From NCBI GenBank assembly GCA_004208945.1, contig SGPE01000023.1, positions 1-64,000 on the forward strand: a DNA stretch of 64,000 bases. Direction: 5' to 3'. A program made the translations under genes and the position numbers. This DNA is from Pseudoalteromonas sp. CO133X (GTDB lineage: Bacteria > Pseudomonadota > Gammaproteobacteria > Enterobacterales > Alteromonadaceae). The notes under the pieces were generated by a model. It had not been told where the DNA came from. It made no database searches and saw only the letters and a program-made list of their open reading frames with translations. Below, one piece after another: positions 1-8,931 of this stretch. How positions within the stretch are numbered: the first letter of the stretch is position 1; the number at the start of each line of letters is the position of its first letter.

Positions 1-80
1 TGCCGAACTCAGTAGTGAAACGAAACAGCGCCGATGATAGTGTGGCATTTGCCATGTGAAAGTAGGACATCGCCAGGATC
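1..80 (+). rRNA. rrf: 5S ribosomal RNA, 3' end (partial)
   Basis: The first 80 bases match the 3' half of a gammaproteobacterial 5S rRNA: the GAACTCAGTAGTGAAACG stretch, the GCGCCGATGATAGTGTGG helix and the closing CATCGCCAGG. The 5' part lies outside the window. A strong terminator follows 11 bases later, so this is the end of an rRNA operon. The exact 3' end (about 78-81) is estimated. Confidence 0.93.
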
Positions 81-90
81 CTAATTAAAG

Positions 91-121
91 AAACCCGTTG
101 CAGTAATGCAACGGGTTTTTT
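91..121 (+). terminator. Rho-independent terminator of the rRNA operon
   Basis: An 11-bp perfect stem (AACCCGTTGCA / TGCAACGGGTT) with a GTAA loop is followed by six T residues. It directly follows the 5S rRNA and ends the rrn transcript. Confidence 0.93.
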
Positions 122-149
122 CGTATGTCGTCGCGCTCTATCCGCGAAC

Positions 150-199
150 AGGCAGCCCATGACGCGGGATAAACCCGCTGCTACGCGATAAGGCTGCCC
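150..199. repeat. REP-like nested inverted repeat
   Basis: Outer arms GGCAGCC (151-157) and GGCTGCC (192-198) enclose an inner hairpin GCGGG-ATAAA-CCCGC (164-178). On the minus strand the core reads as GCAGCGGGTTTATCCCGCG, resembling repetitive extragenic palindromes common in gammaproteobacterial genomes. It lies between the rrn terminator and the FKBP gene and has no coding potential. That it is repeated elsewhere in the genome is inference. Confidence 0.5.
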
Positions 200-420
200 C
201 AACACGTTTTTCGTCAGGATTTTAAATCGCGTGTAGACTTTTAGTCGCAAGCTACCAGCTGAAACACAGAGACATTAGATATTAAGTGTCAGCTGATCTG
301 TGCGGGTGTTTGGCTGAGTCTCTCAGCACTTACCCTGCTCATTCTTCACACTTCCACTTGCTTCAGTTACGTTGTTATGCGATAAAGCGTTTTATATTTG
401 TAATACAATTTAGGTCTGCT

Positions 421-849
421 GTGTCTCGTAAGAAAACTACCAAGTCAAAAGGTTCCTCAGGTTTAAACCGTAAAAATAGTGAAGCATTCATTGTTAAATT
501 CTCATCTCACCCAGAGACGCATCTGTGCCCGTCGGGTTTAATGTATAAAGTGATTGATGATGTTGCAGGAGAATGCATATCAGAGTTTGATACTGTGGTT
601 ATTAACCAACGTATTATGCTCGCTGATGGCAGTGTCATTGCTGACAGTTATAAAGCGGGTATGCCTGAGGTGTTCGCTTTATCTGAAGCAATCGAAGGGT
701 TAAGAGAGGGGTTATTATTAATGAATATCGGTTCTCGTTATGAATTTGTGATCCCCCCAGAACTTGCTTGGGGTAAAAAAGGTAACGGTGGCAAAATTGG
801 CGCAAATGCAGTGCTGCATTTTGACGTTCGTTTAATGCGTTTAGCTTAA
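421..849 (+). CDS. FKBP-type peptidyl-prolyl cis-trans isomerase
   Basis: 142 residues. The C-terminal half carries the FKBP fold signature: a surface LADGSVIADSY strand, the EGLREGLLLMNIGSRYEFVIP segment and the ending GANAVLHFDVRLM. FKBPs catalyse proline cis-trans isomerisation during folding. There is no signal peptide, so a cytoplasmic location is likely. The basic N-terminus (SRKKTTKSK) is preceded by a GTG start at 421 with TTAGG about 8 bases upstream. The frame stays open back to 286, but that extension is Cys/His-rich and unlike the family, so I chose the GTG. It is a single-gene unit between the rrn terminator and the cobC-like gene. Confidence 0.82.
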   Translation: MSRKKTTKSKGSSGLNRKNSEAFIVKFSSHPETHLCPSGLMYKVIDDVAGECISEFDTVVINQRIMLADGSVIADSYKAGMPEVFALSEAIEGLREGLLLMNIGSRYEFVIPPELAWGKKGNGGKIGANAVLHFDVRLMRLA

Positions 850-919
850 CTCTCTTTGCATAAGTCGACAGAGTACTTAAAACGCGTTAATGTTCACTAT
901 TAGTTTACTTAGGAACATT

Positions 920-1537
920 ATGGACGCATTTACTTCACGAGTTTACTTTCTTCGCCATGGCGAAATCGCTACGCCAGGCATTCTTGCTGGGCAAATCGAT
1001 GTTGAATTATCGGAGCTTGGTCTTAAGCAAATGCGCCAAGCTTCTGCCGATCTCATAAATTTAAATGCCATATATAGCTCTCCGCTCAAGCGTTGCTCAG
1101 TCCACGCTGATTATTTAGCAAAACAACACTCATGGCATGTACAGTATAATAATGCCCTGAAAGAGTTTAATTTTGGTGATTGGGATGGCCAAGATTACCA
1201 ACAGCTTTGGCAGCAAACGAGTAAACCTCATATCGGTGATTTTTGGCAGCACCCTTGGCAAGTAAACGTACCCAATGGTGAATCTATGGCAGACTTTTAC
1301 GCTCGGGTAGAGGCATGGTGGCACACGTTTTTGCAATCATTGTGTGAATCTAAGCATGGACAGTCATTGGTAATTAGCCATGCTGGGGTGATTAAACAAA
1401 TTCTCGCTATTGTTTGTCAGATGCCAAAACAATCAGCTACGCATTTAAATGTTTTCCATCTCCCTTATGCAGGGCTAATTACACTCGATGTATATATAGA
1501 TGAACAAGGGCAAGCTTGGCCAAAAATTGTTTTTTAG
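920..1537 (+). CDS. cobC: Histidine phosphatase, probable alpha-ribazole phosphatase
   Basis: 205 residues with the phosphohistidine signature FLRHGE near the N-terminus (residues 10-15), SSPLKRC (the second catalytic Arg), FGDWDG and the C-terminal SHAGVIK His motif. These define the phosphoglycerate-mutase-like branch. CobC removes phosphate from alpha-ribazole-5'-phosphate or from the CobS product in nucleotide-loop assembly. The assignment rests on the fold plus the location immediately upstream of the B12 riboswitch operon. The start at 920 has AGGA 6 bases upstream; an in-frame ATG at 890 has no ribosome binding site. The gene precedes the riboswitch, so it is probably not under its control. 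A general phosphatase function cannot be excluded. Confidence 0.75.
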   Translation: MDAFTSRVYFLRHGEIATPGILAGQIDVELSELGLKQMRQASADLINLNAIYSSPLKRCSVHADYLAKQHSWHVQYNNALKEFNFGDWDGQDYQQLWQQTSKPHIGDFWQHPWQVNVPNGESMADFYARVEAWWHTFLQSLCESKHGQSLVISHAGVIKQILAIVCQMPKQSATHLNVFHLPYAGLITLDVYIDEQGQAWPKIVF

Positions 1538-1572
1538 CCATCTAGAGTGATATTCATTGAATTATTTACTTA

Positions 1573-1695
1573 GCCCGCCATAATACTCATATGCTATGGA
1601 ATGGAGTGAAATTCTCCAGCTGTTCCCGCAACTGTAATCCATATAAATATATGGTCAGCCAGATACTTAGCGCTAACAATTAATCATCGAGCGGG
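1573..1695 (+). promoter_or_regulatory. Cobalamin (AdoCbl) riboswitch
   Basis: The conserved B12-riboswitch core is visible: GGAATGGAGTGAAATTCTCC, the invariant CCCGCAACTGTAA block (about 1625-1637) and GGTCAGCCAGATAC (about 1653-1666). CCCGC at 1574-1578 can pair with GCGGG at 1691-1695 as a closing stem. The element sits about 75-165 bases upstream of btuD, first gene of a cobalamin operon. Known members of this family shut off expression when adenosylcobalamin binds. The outer limits are approximate. Confidence 0.92.
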
Positions 1696-1769
1696 TCAAC
1701 TCACGTCATTTTCTGGTACTTAGTAGTACTTTCTTGTGCGTTGTGCTTACTCGCCAAGAGAGAAAAAGC

Positions 1770-2600
1770 TTGCAACAAAATAGCCTTAGCGCTGCGCCAT
1801 TGATATCAGTGTCTGATTTAAGTTGGGGTACTGCGAATAAAATCATACTTGAATCAATTAACCTTGAGTTAAAAGCAGGGCAATTTATCGGTCTACTTGG
1901 TCCTAATGGGGCGGGTAAATCAAGCCTGCTACGTTGTCTTTATCGTTACTTGAAACCTCAGCAAGGGGCTGTGCTGTTAAGTGGTCAAGATATCTGGCAA
2001 ATCAGTGCTGATGAATATGCAAAGCAGGTTGCTGTGGTTTTACAAGAATCACCATCGCAGTTTAATTTGTCTTTATTCGATGTGGTGAGTTTAGGCTTAA
2101 CACCTCATAAGCGACTTTTTAGCGGCACGTCTGCCAATGATAAGCAACGAATATATCAAGCGATTGAGCAGGTTGGTTTGTCTCATCACAGTGAACAAGC
2201 ATTTGATTCGCTCTCAGGTGGCGAAAAGCAAAGAGCACTCATTGCGCGCTCTATTGTACAGCAGCCTAAGTTGCTCATCATGGATGAGCCAACCAGCCAT
2301 CTTGATGTTAAATACCAAATTCAAATAATGGAATTAGCTAAGTCCCTCGATGTAACTGTGCTTGCCTCTTTCCATGATCTAAATCTCGCAGCGAGTTTAT
2401 GTGATGAGCTACTGGTGATTGATGAAGGTCGCTTGGTTTGTCAGGGGCAACCAAAAGCGGTGCTAACAGAGCAGCTGTTGAGCGATGTATTTGGCGTCTG
2501 TGCAGCGGTATCTGCTCATCCTCAATCAAGCACTGATAAGTTTATTCCGCATATAACTTATTTCTATGGTTATCAGACACAGGAGCATCAACATGGCTGA
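1770..2600 (+). CDS. btuD: Cobalamin/cobinamide ABC transporter ATP-binding protein
   Basis: 276 residues from the chosen start. ABC ATPase motifs are intact: Walker A GPNGAGKSS, Q-loop VVLQES, signature LSGGEKQR, Walker B LLIMDEPTSHLD and the H-loop (FHDLN). This is the FecE/BtuD-type ATPase that powers corrinoid import with BtuC and BtuF. It is the first gene behind the cobalamin riboswitch. No ATG fits the N-terminus. TTG at 1770 is preceded by AGAGAG at good spacing; TTG at 1734 and GTG at 1743 are alternatives without a clear ribosome binding site. Its stop overlaps the btuC start by 8 bp (ATGGCTGA), indicating translational coupling. Confidence 0.88.
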   Translation: MQQNSLSAAPLISVSDLSWGTANKIILESINLELKAGQFIGLLGPNGAGKSSLLRCLYRYLKPQQGAVLLSGQDIWQISADEYAKQVAVVLQESPSQFNLSLFDVVSLGLTPHKRLFSGTSANDKQRIYQAIEQVGLSHHSEQAFDSLSGGEKQRALIARSIVQQPKLLIMDEPTSHLDVKYQIQIMELAKSLDVTVLASFHDLNLAASLCDELLVIDEGRLVCQGQPKAVLTEQLLSDVFGVCAAVSAHPQSSTDKFIPHITYFYGYQTQEHQHG

Positions 2601-3582
2601 TGCAGTGCGTTTAAGTATATGTGTTGTCGTTGGACTTATTAGTTGTTTTTTAGCACTGAGCTTTGGTGCTGCAAATACACCGCTGAGTGAGGTTTTCAAT
2701 GGCCTGTTTAGCCAAGGTAGCGATGAATTTGTGCAGCGCATTATTTGGCAGTTGCGTATGCCAAGAACAGTGCTGGCATTTTTAGCGGGATCTGGACTGG
2801 CTCTTGCGGGATTAATTTTGCAGACCGTAACCCGAAACCCGCTTGCTGATCCTTACTTGTTTGGTATTTCTTCAGGGGCTTCATTCGGTGTGGTGTGCTT
2901 TATAGCCCTAACAGGTGTGAGTTTTGGCTTTAGTATGTCTATCGCAGCATTTGCTGGAAGCTTACTTTCTATGCTGTTGCTTATTGCTATAGCAGGGCGT
3001 CGTCATGTTGGCCAAGTTGAAGCTATGTTACTTGCTGGTGTTGCTTTATCTTTTTTATTTAGTGCTTTGACTAGTTTGTTGCTTTATTTTAGCGATCCTC
3101 AAGCCATAACCGCTATTTTATTTTGGACGATGGGCAGCTTTTCTCGTGCTCAGTGGGACACTCTTTGGCTGCCATTTACCGTTATTATTGCCTGTATGAC
3201 TTTGATGATTGCATTTCGTCGTCAGCTTAATGCAATGCTGCTTGGTGATGAAAGTGCTGCGACCTTGGGGATTCATGTGCAACGCTTTCGGATCATGATG
3301 CTGCTGCTAAGTTCATTAATTACAGCAGTGCTTGTTGCTATGTGTGGGGGCGTTGGTTTTGTCGGCCTGATGATCCCACATATTGTGCGCTACTTTTCAC
3401 CACAAGGCAGCAGCCATAACTTAGTTATGACATCCTTGGTCGGTGGCATTTTTATGGTGTGGGTAGATGTGTTGTGCCGAACCCTACTGAATAACCAAGA
3501 ACTACCCGTAGGTGTGATCACAGCCGCTATCGGTAGCGTGTTCTTTTTATTCTTACTTTATTTTCGTAAACAGAGCAGGTAG
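2593..3582 (+). CDS. btuC: Cobalamin/cobinamide ABC transporter permease
   Basis: 329 residues of the FecCD/BtuC permease family, with about nine or ten hydrophobic segments. Family motifs visible include LRMPRTVLAFLAGSGLALAG near the N-terminus, RNPLADPYLFGISSGAS, and GFVGLMIPHIVRYF near the C-terminus. It forms the inner-membrane channel for corrinoids. ATG 2593 has AGGAGC 6-7 bases upstream and overlaps the btuD stop. An upstream in-frame start at 2566 would lie deep inside btuD and was not used. cobT begins 3 bases after its stop. Confidence 0.92.
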   Translation: MADAVRLSICVVVGLISCFLALSFGAANTPLSEVFNGLFSQGSDEFVQRIIWQLRMPRTVLAFLAGSGLALAGLILQTVTRNPLADPYLFGISSGASFGVVCFIALTGVSFGFSMSIAAFAGSLLSMLLLIAIAGRRHVGQVEAMLLAGVALSFLFSALTSLLLYFSDPQAITAILFWTMGSFSRAQWDTLWLPFTVIIACMTLMIAFRRQLNAMLLGDESAATLGIHVQRFRIMMLLLSSLITAVLVAMCGGVGFVGLMIPHIVRYFSPQGSSHNLVMTSLVGGIFMVWVDVLCRTLLNNQELPVGVITAAIGSVFFLFLLYFRKQSR

Positions 3583-3585
3583 TTA

Positions 3586-4647
3586 ATGTTTAATATCACG
3601 CCTATTAATCAGCAATTTTCAGCTGTAATTCAACAAAAAATAGACCTTAAAACAAAGCCGCTAGGCGCTTTGGGTCAGCTTGAAAGTTGTGCTAAACAAT
3701 TAACGCTTATTTTTTCAAAGCAACTTGATAGTGAGCAGGCGCTAGTTGCCTTTAAACCGGTTATTTCAAACCCTTCTCTAGTTGTATTTGCAGGTGATCA
3801 TGGTGTGGCAAGCCAAGGTGTGTCGATTGCTCCTAGCAGTGTGACATCGCAAATGGTGGCAAACTTTGCAGCTGGAGGTGCAGCGATTAATGTATTTTGT
3901 CGCCAGCTTGGCTGGCAGCTAGAAGTTGTTGATGCTGGAACACTCAGTACGTCACACAATAAAAGTGTGCATAACCAGCGTTTAGGTGACATCACTGCAC
4001 CACTGAATACTGAAATGGCCATGTCAATTAGCCAGGTTGAAAAAGGGTTTGCATTAGCAAAGCAGCGAGTTCATTCACTCTATGAGCAAGGTTGTAATAC
4101 CATCGCCTTTGGTGAGATGGGTATTGGCAATACCACAAGTGCTGCGGCATTAATGGCTGCCTTGTTGTCGTTACCTGCCAGCCAATGTGTTGGTAAAGGT
4201 ACAGGTGTGAGTGACGAGGTTGTTGCTAAAAAAATCAAGGTTGTCGAGCAAGCCCTTCAATTACATAAAGCTCACTTTGATGACCCACTAATGACACTCG
4301 CTGCATTAGGCGGTTTTGAAACTGTACAGATCACCGGTGCCATTTTAGCTGCTGCGGAGCTTGGTATAGCGGTGATTGTGGATGGCTTTATTTGTAGCGC
4401 AGCGGCGCTTGTTGCAACTCGCATTAATGCAAACGCTCGCGATTACATGTTATTTGCTCATGCCTCAGATGAGCAAGGGCATAAAGCAATGCTCAATGCC
4501 TTGCACGCATCGCCTTTATTGCAGCTTGATTTACGTTTAGGAGAGGGCACTGGGGCGGCGCTTACCTTACCTTTACTGCAAGCATCTTTGGCGTTTTACA
4601 ATGATATGGCAAGTTTTGCCGATGCCAATGTTGAGCAAGTTGTCTGA
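3586..4647 (+). CDS. cobT: Nicotinate-nucleotide--dimethylbenzimidazole phosphoribosyltransferase
   Basis: 353 residues, normal for CobT. The enzyme makes alpha-ribazole-5'-phosphate from nicotinate mononucleotide and dimethylbenzimidazole, activating the lower ligand of B12. Visible motifs are KPLGALG at residues 24-30, FAGDHGVASQGVS (68-80), GEMGIGNTTSAAA (176-188) and RLGEGTGAAL (317-326), where Glu320 corresponds to the family's catalytic glutamate. It sits in the riboswitch operon, 3 bases after btuC and 1 base before cobS. Confidence 0.95.
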   Translation: MFNITPINQQFSAVIQQKIDLKTKPLGALGQLESCAKQLTLIFSKQLDSEQALVAFKPVISNPSLVVFAGDHGVASQGVSIAPSSVTSQMVANFAAGGAAINVFCRQLGWQLEVVDAGTLSTSHNKSVHNQRLGDITAPLNTEMAMSISQVEKGFALAKQRVHSLYEQGCNTIAFGEMGIGNTTSAAALMAALLSLPASQCVGKGTGVSDEVVAKKIKVVEQALQLHKAHFDDPLMTLAALGGFETVQITGAILAAAELGIAVIVDGFICSAAALVATRINANARDYMLFAHASDEQGHKAMLNALHASPLLQLDLRLGEGTGAALTLPLLQASLAFYNDMASFADANVEQVV

Positions 4648-4648
4648 T

Positions 4649-5455
4649 ATGAGCGCTGAACATCAGACTTCAAACACAATCCCAAGTCAGCTTCAGCTAT
4701 TTTTGCTGGCGCTTAGTTTTTTAACGCGTATACCTGTTAAATTAAACTTTGAGGTATCGAGTAAGGCACTCAATCAGGCCAGCCGTTATTTTGCATTGGT
4801 CGGGGTGTTATTAGGTGTACTTTTAGCGCTGAGTTTTTTACTGCTAAGTTGGTTATTCCCTGTAGCCATTGCAGTCACGTTAGTTATGGCGTTTAGCTTG
4901 GTAATCACAGGGGCATTTCATGAAGATGGCCTTGCTGATGTGTGGGATGGCTTTGGTGGTGGTTGGCACGTTGCAGATAAGCTGAGCATTATGAAAGACA
5001 GTCGCTTAGGTACCTATGGTGCTGCGGCGCTTGTGATGGCCTTATTAATTAAGTACCAAACACTTGTAGCACTTAGTGAAGTAACCAGTACTGTGATTAT
5101 TGCACTTGTTTTAGGGCAAAGCTTAAGTCGGGTTGTCGCAACAAGTTTAATTGCAGACATGGACTATGTAAGTCAGGACGCCACATCTAAAGTAAAACCA
5201 ATTGCGATGCATTTAAGCACGCAAAGTTATCAAATACTGTTAGCAACAGGCGGTGCGGTGTTAGCAATTGCATGGTTGTTTTTTGGCTTCACTTTAGGGC
5301 AATTATTAATACTCATCAGTGTGCTTTGTGTTACTCGCTTACTATTAAAGCGCTGGTTTGAAAAACAGTTATCAGGCTACACCGGTGATTGCTTAGGAGC
5401 AGCCCAGCAAGTATCTGAGCTTGTTACCTACCTTTGCTTGGTGAGTTTATTATGA
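4649..5455 (+). CDS. cobS: Adenosylcobinamide-GDP ribazoletransferase (cobalamin synthase)
   Basis: 268 residues, an integral membrane protein with several hydrophobic helices. It joins AdoCbi-GDP and alpha-ribazole(-phosphate). The family motifs LSFLTRIPV near the N-terminus and FHEDGLADVWDGFGGG, followed by IMKDSRLGTYGAAAL, are clear. The ATG at 4649 sits 1 base after the cobT stop; the frame stays open into cobT, but that extension (from 4601) has no family similarity. The stop overlaps the cobU start as ATGA. Confidence 0.94.
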   Translation: MSAEHQTSNTIPSQLQLFLLALSFLTRIPVKLNFEVSSKALNQASRYFALVGVLLGVLLALSFLLLSWLFPVAIAVTLVMAFSLVITGAFHEDGLADVWDGFGGGWHVADKLSIMKDSRLGTYGAAALVMALLIKYQTLVALSEVTSTVIIALVLGQSLSRVVATSLIADMDYVSQDATSKVKPIAMHLSTQSYQILLATGGAVLAIAWLFFGFTLGQLLILISVLCVTRLLLKRWFEKQLSGYTGDCLGAAQQVSELVTYLCLVSLL

Positions 5456-5979
5456 GCCAACAACATACTTTAATTTTAGGCGGTGCTCGCAGCGGTAAAA
5501 GCCGTTTTGCTGAGCAGCTGGCAACAGATTCAAACAAGCCGCTTATCTACATTGCCACAGCAAATGCGGGTGATGAAGAAATGACAGCCCGAATTAACAG
5601 GCATCAAGCAGAGCGCGCTAAGCATTGGCAACTTGTCGAAGAGCCTTTGTATTTGGCTAAAGCACTACAACAACATAGCCGAGCTGGAAACTGTATTCTA
5701 GTGGACTGTTTAACCCTATGGTTGAGTAATTGCTTATGCCAGCATGGTGAAGCATTTTGGCTTGAGCAAAAAGCGGCCTTACTCGATGTGCTATCGCTAT
5801 TGCCGGGTGAGGTGATTTTTGTCAGTAATGAAGTGGGTCATGGCATTGTGCCGCTCGGTGAATTAAGCCGTCAGTTTGTTGATCATTCAGGTTGGTTGCA
5901 TCAAGCCTTAGCACAGCAAGTTGCACGTGTTGAGTTTGTGATTGCAGGTCTTGCACAAACCTTAAAAAGAGAACAATGA
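5452..5979 (+). CDS. cobU: Adenosylcobinamide kinase / adenosylcobinamide-phosphate guanylyltransferase
   Basis: 175 residues. The P-loop [12 protein letters not shown] lies at the N-terminus; the RxxRHQ-like segment [12 protein letters not shown] supplies the His that becomes guanylylated, and [12 protein letters not shown] and [11 protein letters not shown] are typical. The enzyme phosphorylates adenosylcobinamide and then transfers GMP to it. The start ATG overlaps the cobS stop (ATGA), and its own stop overlaps the cobQ start (ATGATG), so these genes are translationally coupled. Confidence 0.95.
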   Translation: MSQQHTLILGGARSGKSRFAEQLATDSNKPLIYIATANAGDEEMTARINRHQAERAKHWQLVEEPLYLAKALQQHSRAGNCILVDCLTLWLSNCLCQHGEAFWLEQKAALLDVLSLLPGEVIFVSNEVGHGIVPLGELSRQFVDHSGWLHQALAQQVARVEFVIAGLAQTLKREQ

Positions 5980-7463
5980 TGAAAACATTAATGGTGCAAG
6001 GCACGACCTCAGATGCAGGTAAAAGTACCCTTGTAGCAGCACTTTGCCGGATCTTTGCTAATCGAGGCCTTAAGGTTGCGCCCTTTAAGCCACAGAATAT
6101 GGCGTTAAATAGCGCTGTAACCGCAGATGGTGGCGAAATAGGTCGCGCACAAGCTTTGCAAGCTGTGGCGGCAAAAGTCCCCGCAGAAGTCGATTTTAAC
6201 CCTATCTTATTAAAACCTAACAGCGATACCGGGGCGCAGGTAATCGTTCATGGTAAAGCGCTGTCGAATATGGAAGCGGGCAGTTATCACGACTACAAAA
6301 AAGTGGCGATGGATGCGGTTCTTACTTCGCAGCAGCGCTTAAGTGAGCGTTTTGAATTACTGGTTGTTGAAGGAGCAGGGAGCCCTGCAGAAATTAACTT
6401 GCGCGAAAACGACATTGCCAATATGGGTTACGCCGAGGCAGTTGATTGCCCGGTGATCATTATTGCCGATATCGACAAAGGCGGTGTGTTTGCTCATTTA
6501 GTCGGTACATTAGCGTTATTGTCAGAATCAGAGCAAGCGCGAGTAAAAGGCTTTGTGATTAACCGTTTTCGGGGTGATATTACGTTATTGCAAGGTGGCC
6601 TTGATTGGTTAGAGCAGTACACAAACAAGCCAGTGCTTGGGGTGTTGCCTTATTTACATGACTTAGCACTCGATGCTGAAGATGCCGTTGCTATAACTAA
6701 TCTGGTCGATAAACCGCAATTACGCATAGCAGTGCTACTATTTCCTCATATTAGTAATCACACAGACTTTGATGCGCTGCGATTACAACCCGAAATCGAT
6801 TTACAGTATGTACGTCATACCCAAGCTATTCCAAGTGTTGATCTGATTATTATCCCTGGCAGTAAAAATGTACTTGGCGATTTAGCGTTTTTAAAAAATG
6901 AAGGTTGGCATAAACAAATAACACGTCATCTACGCTATGGCGGTAAAGTGCTCGGAGTATGCGGTGGGCTGCAGATGTTAGGTAACTACCTTGCTGATCC
7001 ACATGCTGTGGAGTCTAATTTAGGCTGCGCAGATGGCCTAGGCCTTGCTGACTTTGAAACCCAATTAGGGCAACAAAAAGTACTAAGCCAAGTCTCTGGT
7101 ATTCTTCATTTAAACAATAGCGATAAAGCAATTTCAGGTTATGAAATTCATGCCGGTATAAGCCAAGGGCCCGCATTTGAAAAGCCATTTTTAAGTTTTA
7201 GTAATCACCCAAGTGGATTTAAAGTAGATGGTTTTATTAGTGATGATAATCAAGTAGCAGGTACTTACTTACATGGCTTGTTCGATACCCCTGAAGGCGT
7301 ATCTGAGCTAATAACTTGGCTTGCACCAAATAGCCAAATTAAGCCGATTGATATTAATTTAAACCGTGAACAGCAGTTAAGCCGTTTAGCAAACGTGGTA
7401 GCAGAGAATCTCGATATTGAACAAATCATCAATATTTATGAGAATTTCAATTTAGAGACATAA
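5976..7463 (+). CDS. cobQ: Cobyric acid synthase (glutamine-hydrolysing)
   Basis: 495 residues, normal length. An N-terminal dethiobiotin-synthetase-like ATPase domain ([23 protein letters not shown]) is followed by a class I glutamine amidotransferase domain with nucleophile Cys in [12 protein letters not shown] and the late His in GTYLHGLFD. It amidates carboxylates b, d, e and g of the corrin ring. Start is ATGATG, so 5976 or 5979. It is notable in an otherwise salvage-type gene set, since no ring-synthesis gene is present in the window. Confidence 0.95.
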   Translation: MMKTLMVQGTTSDAGKSTLVAALCRIFANRGLKVAPFKPQNMALNSAVTADGGEIGRAQALQAVAAKVPAEVDFNPILLKPNSDTGAQVIVHGKALSNMEAGSYHDYKKVAMDAVLTSQQRLSERFELLVVEGAGSPAEINLRENDIANMGYAEAVDCPVIIIADIDKGGVFAHLVGTLALLSESEQARVKGFVINRFRGDITLLQGGLDWLEQYTNKPVLGVLPYLHDLALDAEDAVAITNLVDKPQLRIAVLLFPHISNHTDFDALRLQPEIDLQYVRHTQAIPSVDLIIIPGSKNVLGDLAFLKNEGWHKQITRHLRYGGKVLGVCGGLQMLGNYLADPHAVESNLGCADGLGLADFETQLGQQKVLSQVSGILHLNNSDKAISGYEIHAGISQGPAFEKPFLSFSNHPSGFKVDGFISDDNQVAGTYLHGLFDTPEGVSELITWLAPNSQIKPIDINLNREQQLSRLANVVAENLDIEQIINIYENFNLET

Positions 7464-7472
7464 GGAACAACA

Positions 7473-8072
7473 ATGAGCGAACAGAATCAAGATAAGCACC
7501 AACAGCGCCAGCAAAAAGTAAAAGAAAAAGTCGACGAACGGATTGCTGCTGCGCAAAAAGAGCAAGGTATTTTTCAGGTCATAACTGGTAATGGTAAGGG
7601 TAAATCTACCTCTGGATTTGGTACTGTCGCACGTGCGGTTGGTCATGGAATGAAAGCGGCTGTGTGTCAGTTTATTAAAGGGACTTGGGAGTGCGGTGAG
7701 CGTAACCTACTGGAAAAAGCGGGAGTTGAATTTGTTATTATGAACACCGGTTTTACTTGGGAAACACAAAATAAAGAGTCAGATACCGCTGCTGCACAAG
7801 TGACATGGCAAGAAGCGAAAAGAATGCTGAAGGATGACTCGATTAACCTCGTTATGCTAGACGAAATAACCTATATGATCACCTACGGCTATATTGATTT
7901 AGACGAAGTGCTAGAAGCAGTTAGCTCTCGCCCTGCTATGCAATCGGTGATTATTACAGGTCGTGGTGCGCACCGTAAACTAACCGACTTGGCTGATACA
8001 GTCAGTGAAGTTAGAAACGTAAAACACGCTTTTGATGCAGGAATAAAAGCGCAAAAAGGGTTCGATTATTAA
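7473..8072 (+). CDS. cobO: Corrinoid adenosyltransferase
   Basis: 199 residues of the CobA/CobO/BtuR family. It transfers the adenosyl group of ATP to Co(I) corrinoids. The P-loop TGNGKGKSTSGFGT lies at about residues 37-50, followed by QFIKGTWECGERNLL and the LVMLDEITYMITYGY Walker B region. The N-terminal 30 residues are charged and predicted helical, as in E. coli BtuR. It starts 9 bases after cobQ with AAGGAAC upstream and ends 1 base before btuF. Confidence 0.95.
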   Translation: MSEQNQDKHQQRQQKVKEKVDERIAAAQKEQGIFQVITGNGKGKSTSGFGTVARAVGHGMKAAVCQFIKGTWECGERNLLEKAGVEFVIMNTGFTWETQNKESDTAAAQVTWQEAKRMLKDDSINLVMLDEITYMITYGYIDLDEVLEAVSSRPAMQSVIITGRGAHRKLTDLADTVSEVRNVKHAFDAGIKAQKGFDY

Positions 8073-8073
8073 C

Positions 8074-8931
8074 ATGAAGGCCATCAAGTTTGCACTCTTA
8101 GGTGTTTTATTTTATTTACCAACATTGGCTCAAGCTCATGAAATTAAACAGCCACAGCGTATTGTTGCTTTAGCGCCGCATATCGTTGAAAACCTATTTG
8201 CGATTGGAGCAGGAGAGCGCATTGTTGGTACCGTTGACTATGCAGACTTTCCTCAGCAAGCGAATGATATCGAACGGGTAGGTGGCTATTACGGTATTAA
8301 CATGGAAAAACTGTTGTCGTTAAAACCTGACCTTGTTTTGGCTTGGAAAACGGGCAACAAAGCCGACGATCTCGCTTACATTGAAAAATTAGGCATTCCG
8401 GTAGCGTACAGCAACCCAAATCAGGTTGATAATGTGGCTGATGAGCTGCGTAAACTAGGCACACTTACGCATTTGCAAACACAAGCAAATAAAGTGGCTA
8501 AAGAGTTTGAAGTTAAGCTGAGTGCTATTCGTGCAGCCCAAGAGGGCAAAACGACTGTTTCGGTGTTTTATCAATTATGGCCTGAGCCGATGATGACAGT
8601 GGGTGGAAATACTTGGATCAATCAGCTATTAACTATTTGTCATGCGGATAATGTGTTTGCTAATAGCGATACAGACTACCCGCGCATTAGTATTGAAAAC
8701 GTATTGGTAGCAGAGCCAGAAGTCATCATCATCCCAGATGAAAAATCGAAAAAGCCTCAGCCTAAAATTGATTGGCGACAATGGCCAGAAATGCCAGCGG
8801 TGCAGCATAACCAATTTATTAGTGTGAACGCAGATTTATTGCACCGTTTTACAACCCGTATGCTTGATGGTTTGACTGATATGTGTGGTAAAATAGACGT
8901 TTCTCGTCAGCAAATACAGGCTTCAAAATGA
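8074..8931 (+). CDS. btuF: Periplasmic cobalamin-binding protein
   Basis: 285 residues with a clear Sec signal peptide ending at LAQA-HE (about residue 21-22). The mature part is a TroA/BtuF-type helical-backbone binding protein: [24 protein letters not shown] at its start, [12 protein letters not shown], and the late [14 protein letters not shown]. It delivers corrinoids to BtuCD. It is the last cobalamin gene of the riboswitch operon; its stop overlaps the ung start (ATGA). No btuB-type outer-membrane receptor is in the window. Confidence 0.92.
   Translation: MKAIKFALLGVLFYLPTLAQAHEIKQPQRIVALAPHIVENLFAIGAGERIVGTVDYADFPQQANDIERVGGYYGINMEKLLSLKPDLVLAWKTGNKADDLAYIEKLGIPVAYSNPNQVDNVADELRKLGTLTHLQTQANKVAKEFEVKLSAIRAAQEGKTTVSVFYQLWPEPMMTVGGNTWINQLLTICHADNVFANSDTDYPRISIENVLVAEPEVIIIPDEKSKKPQPKIDWRQWPEMPAVQHNQFISVNADLLHRFTTRMLDGLTDMCGKIDVSRQQIQASK

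Noticed and set aside
286-420. N-terminal extension of the FKBP reading frame
   Set aside because: Cys/His-rich sequence without family similarity; the GTG at 421 with TTAGG upstream and the basic N-terminus fit better.
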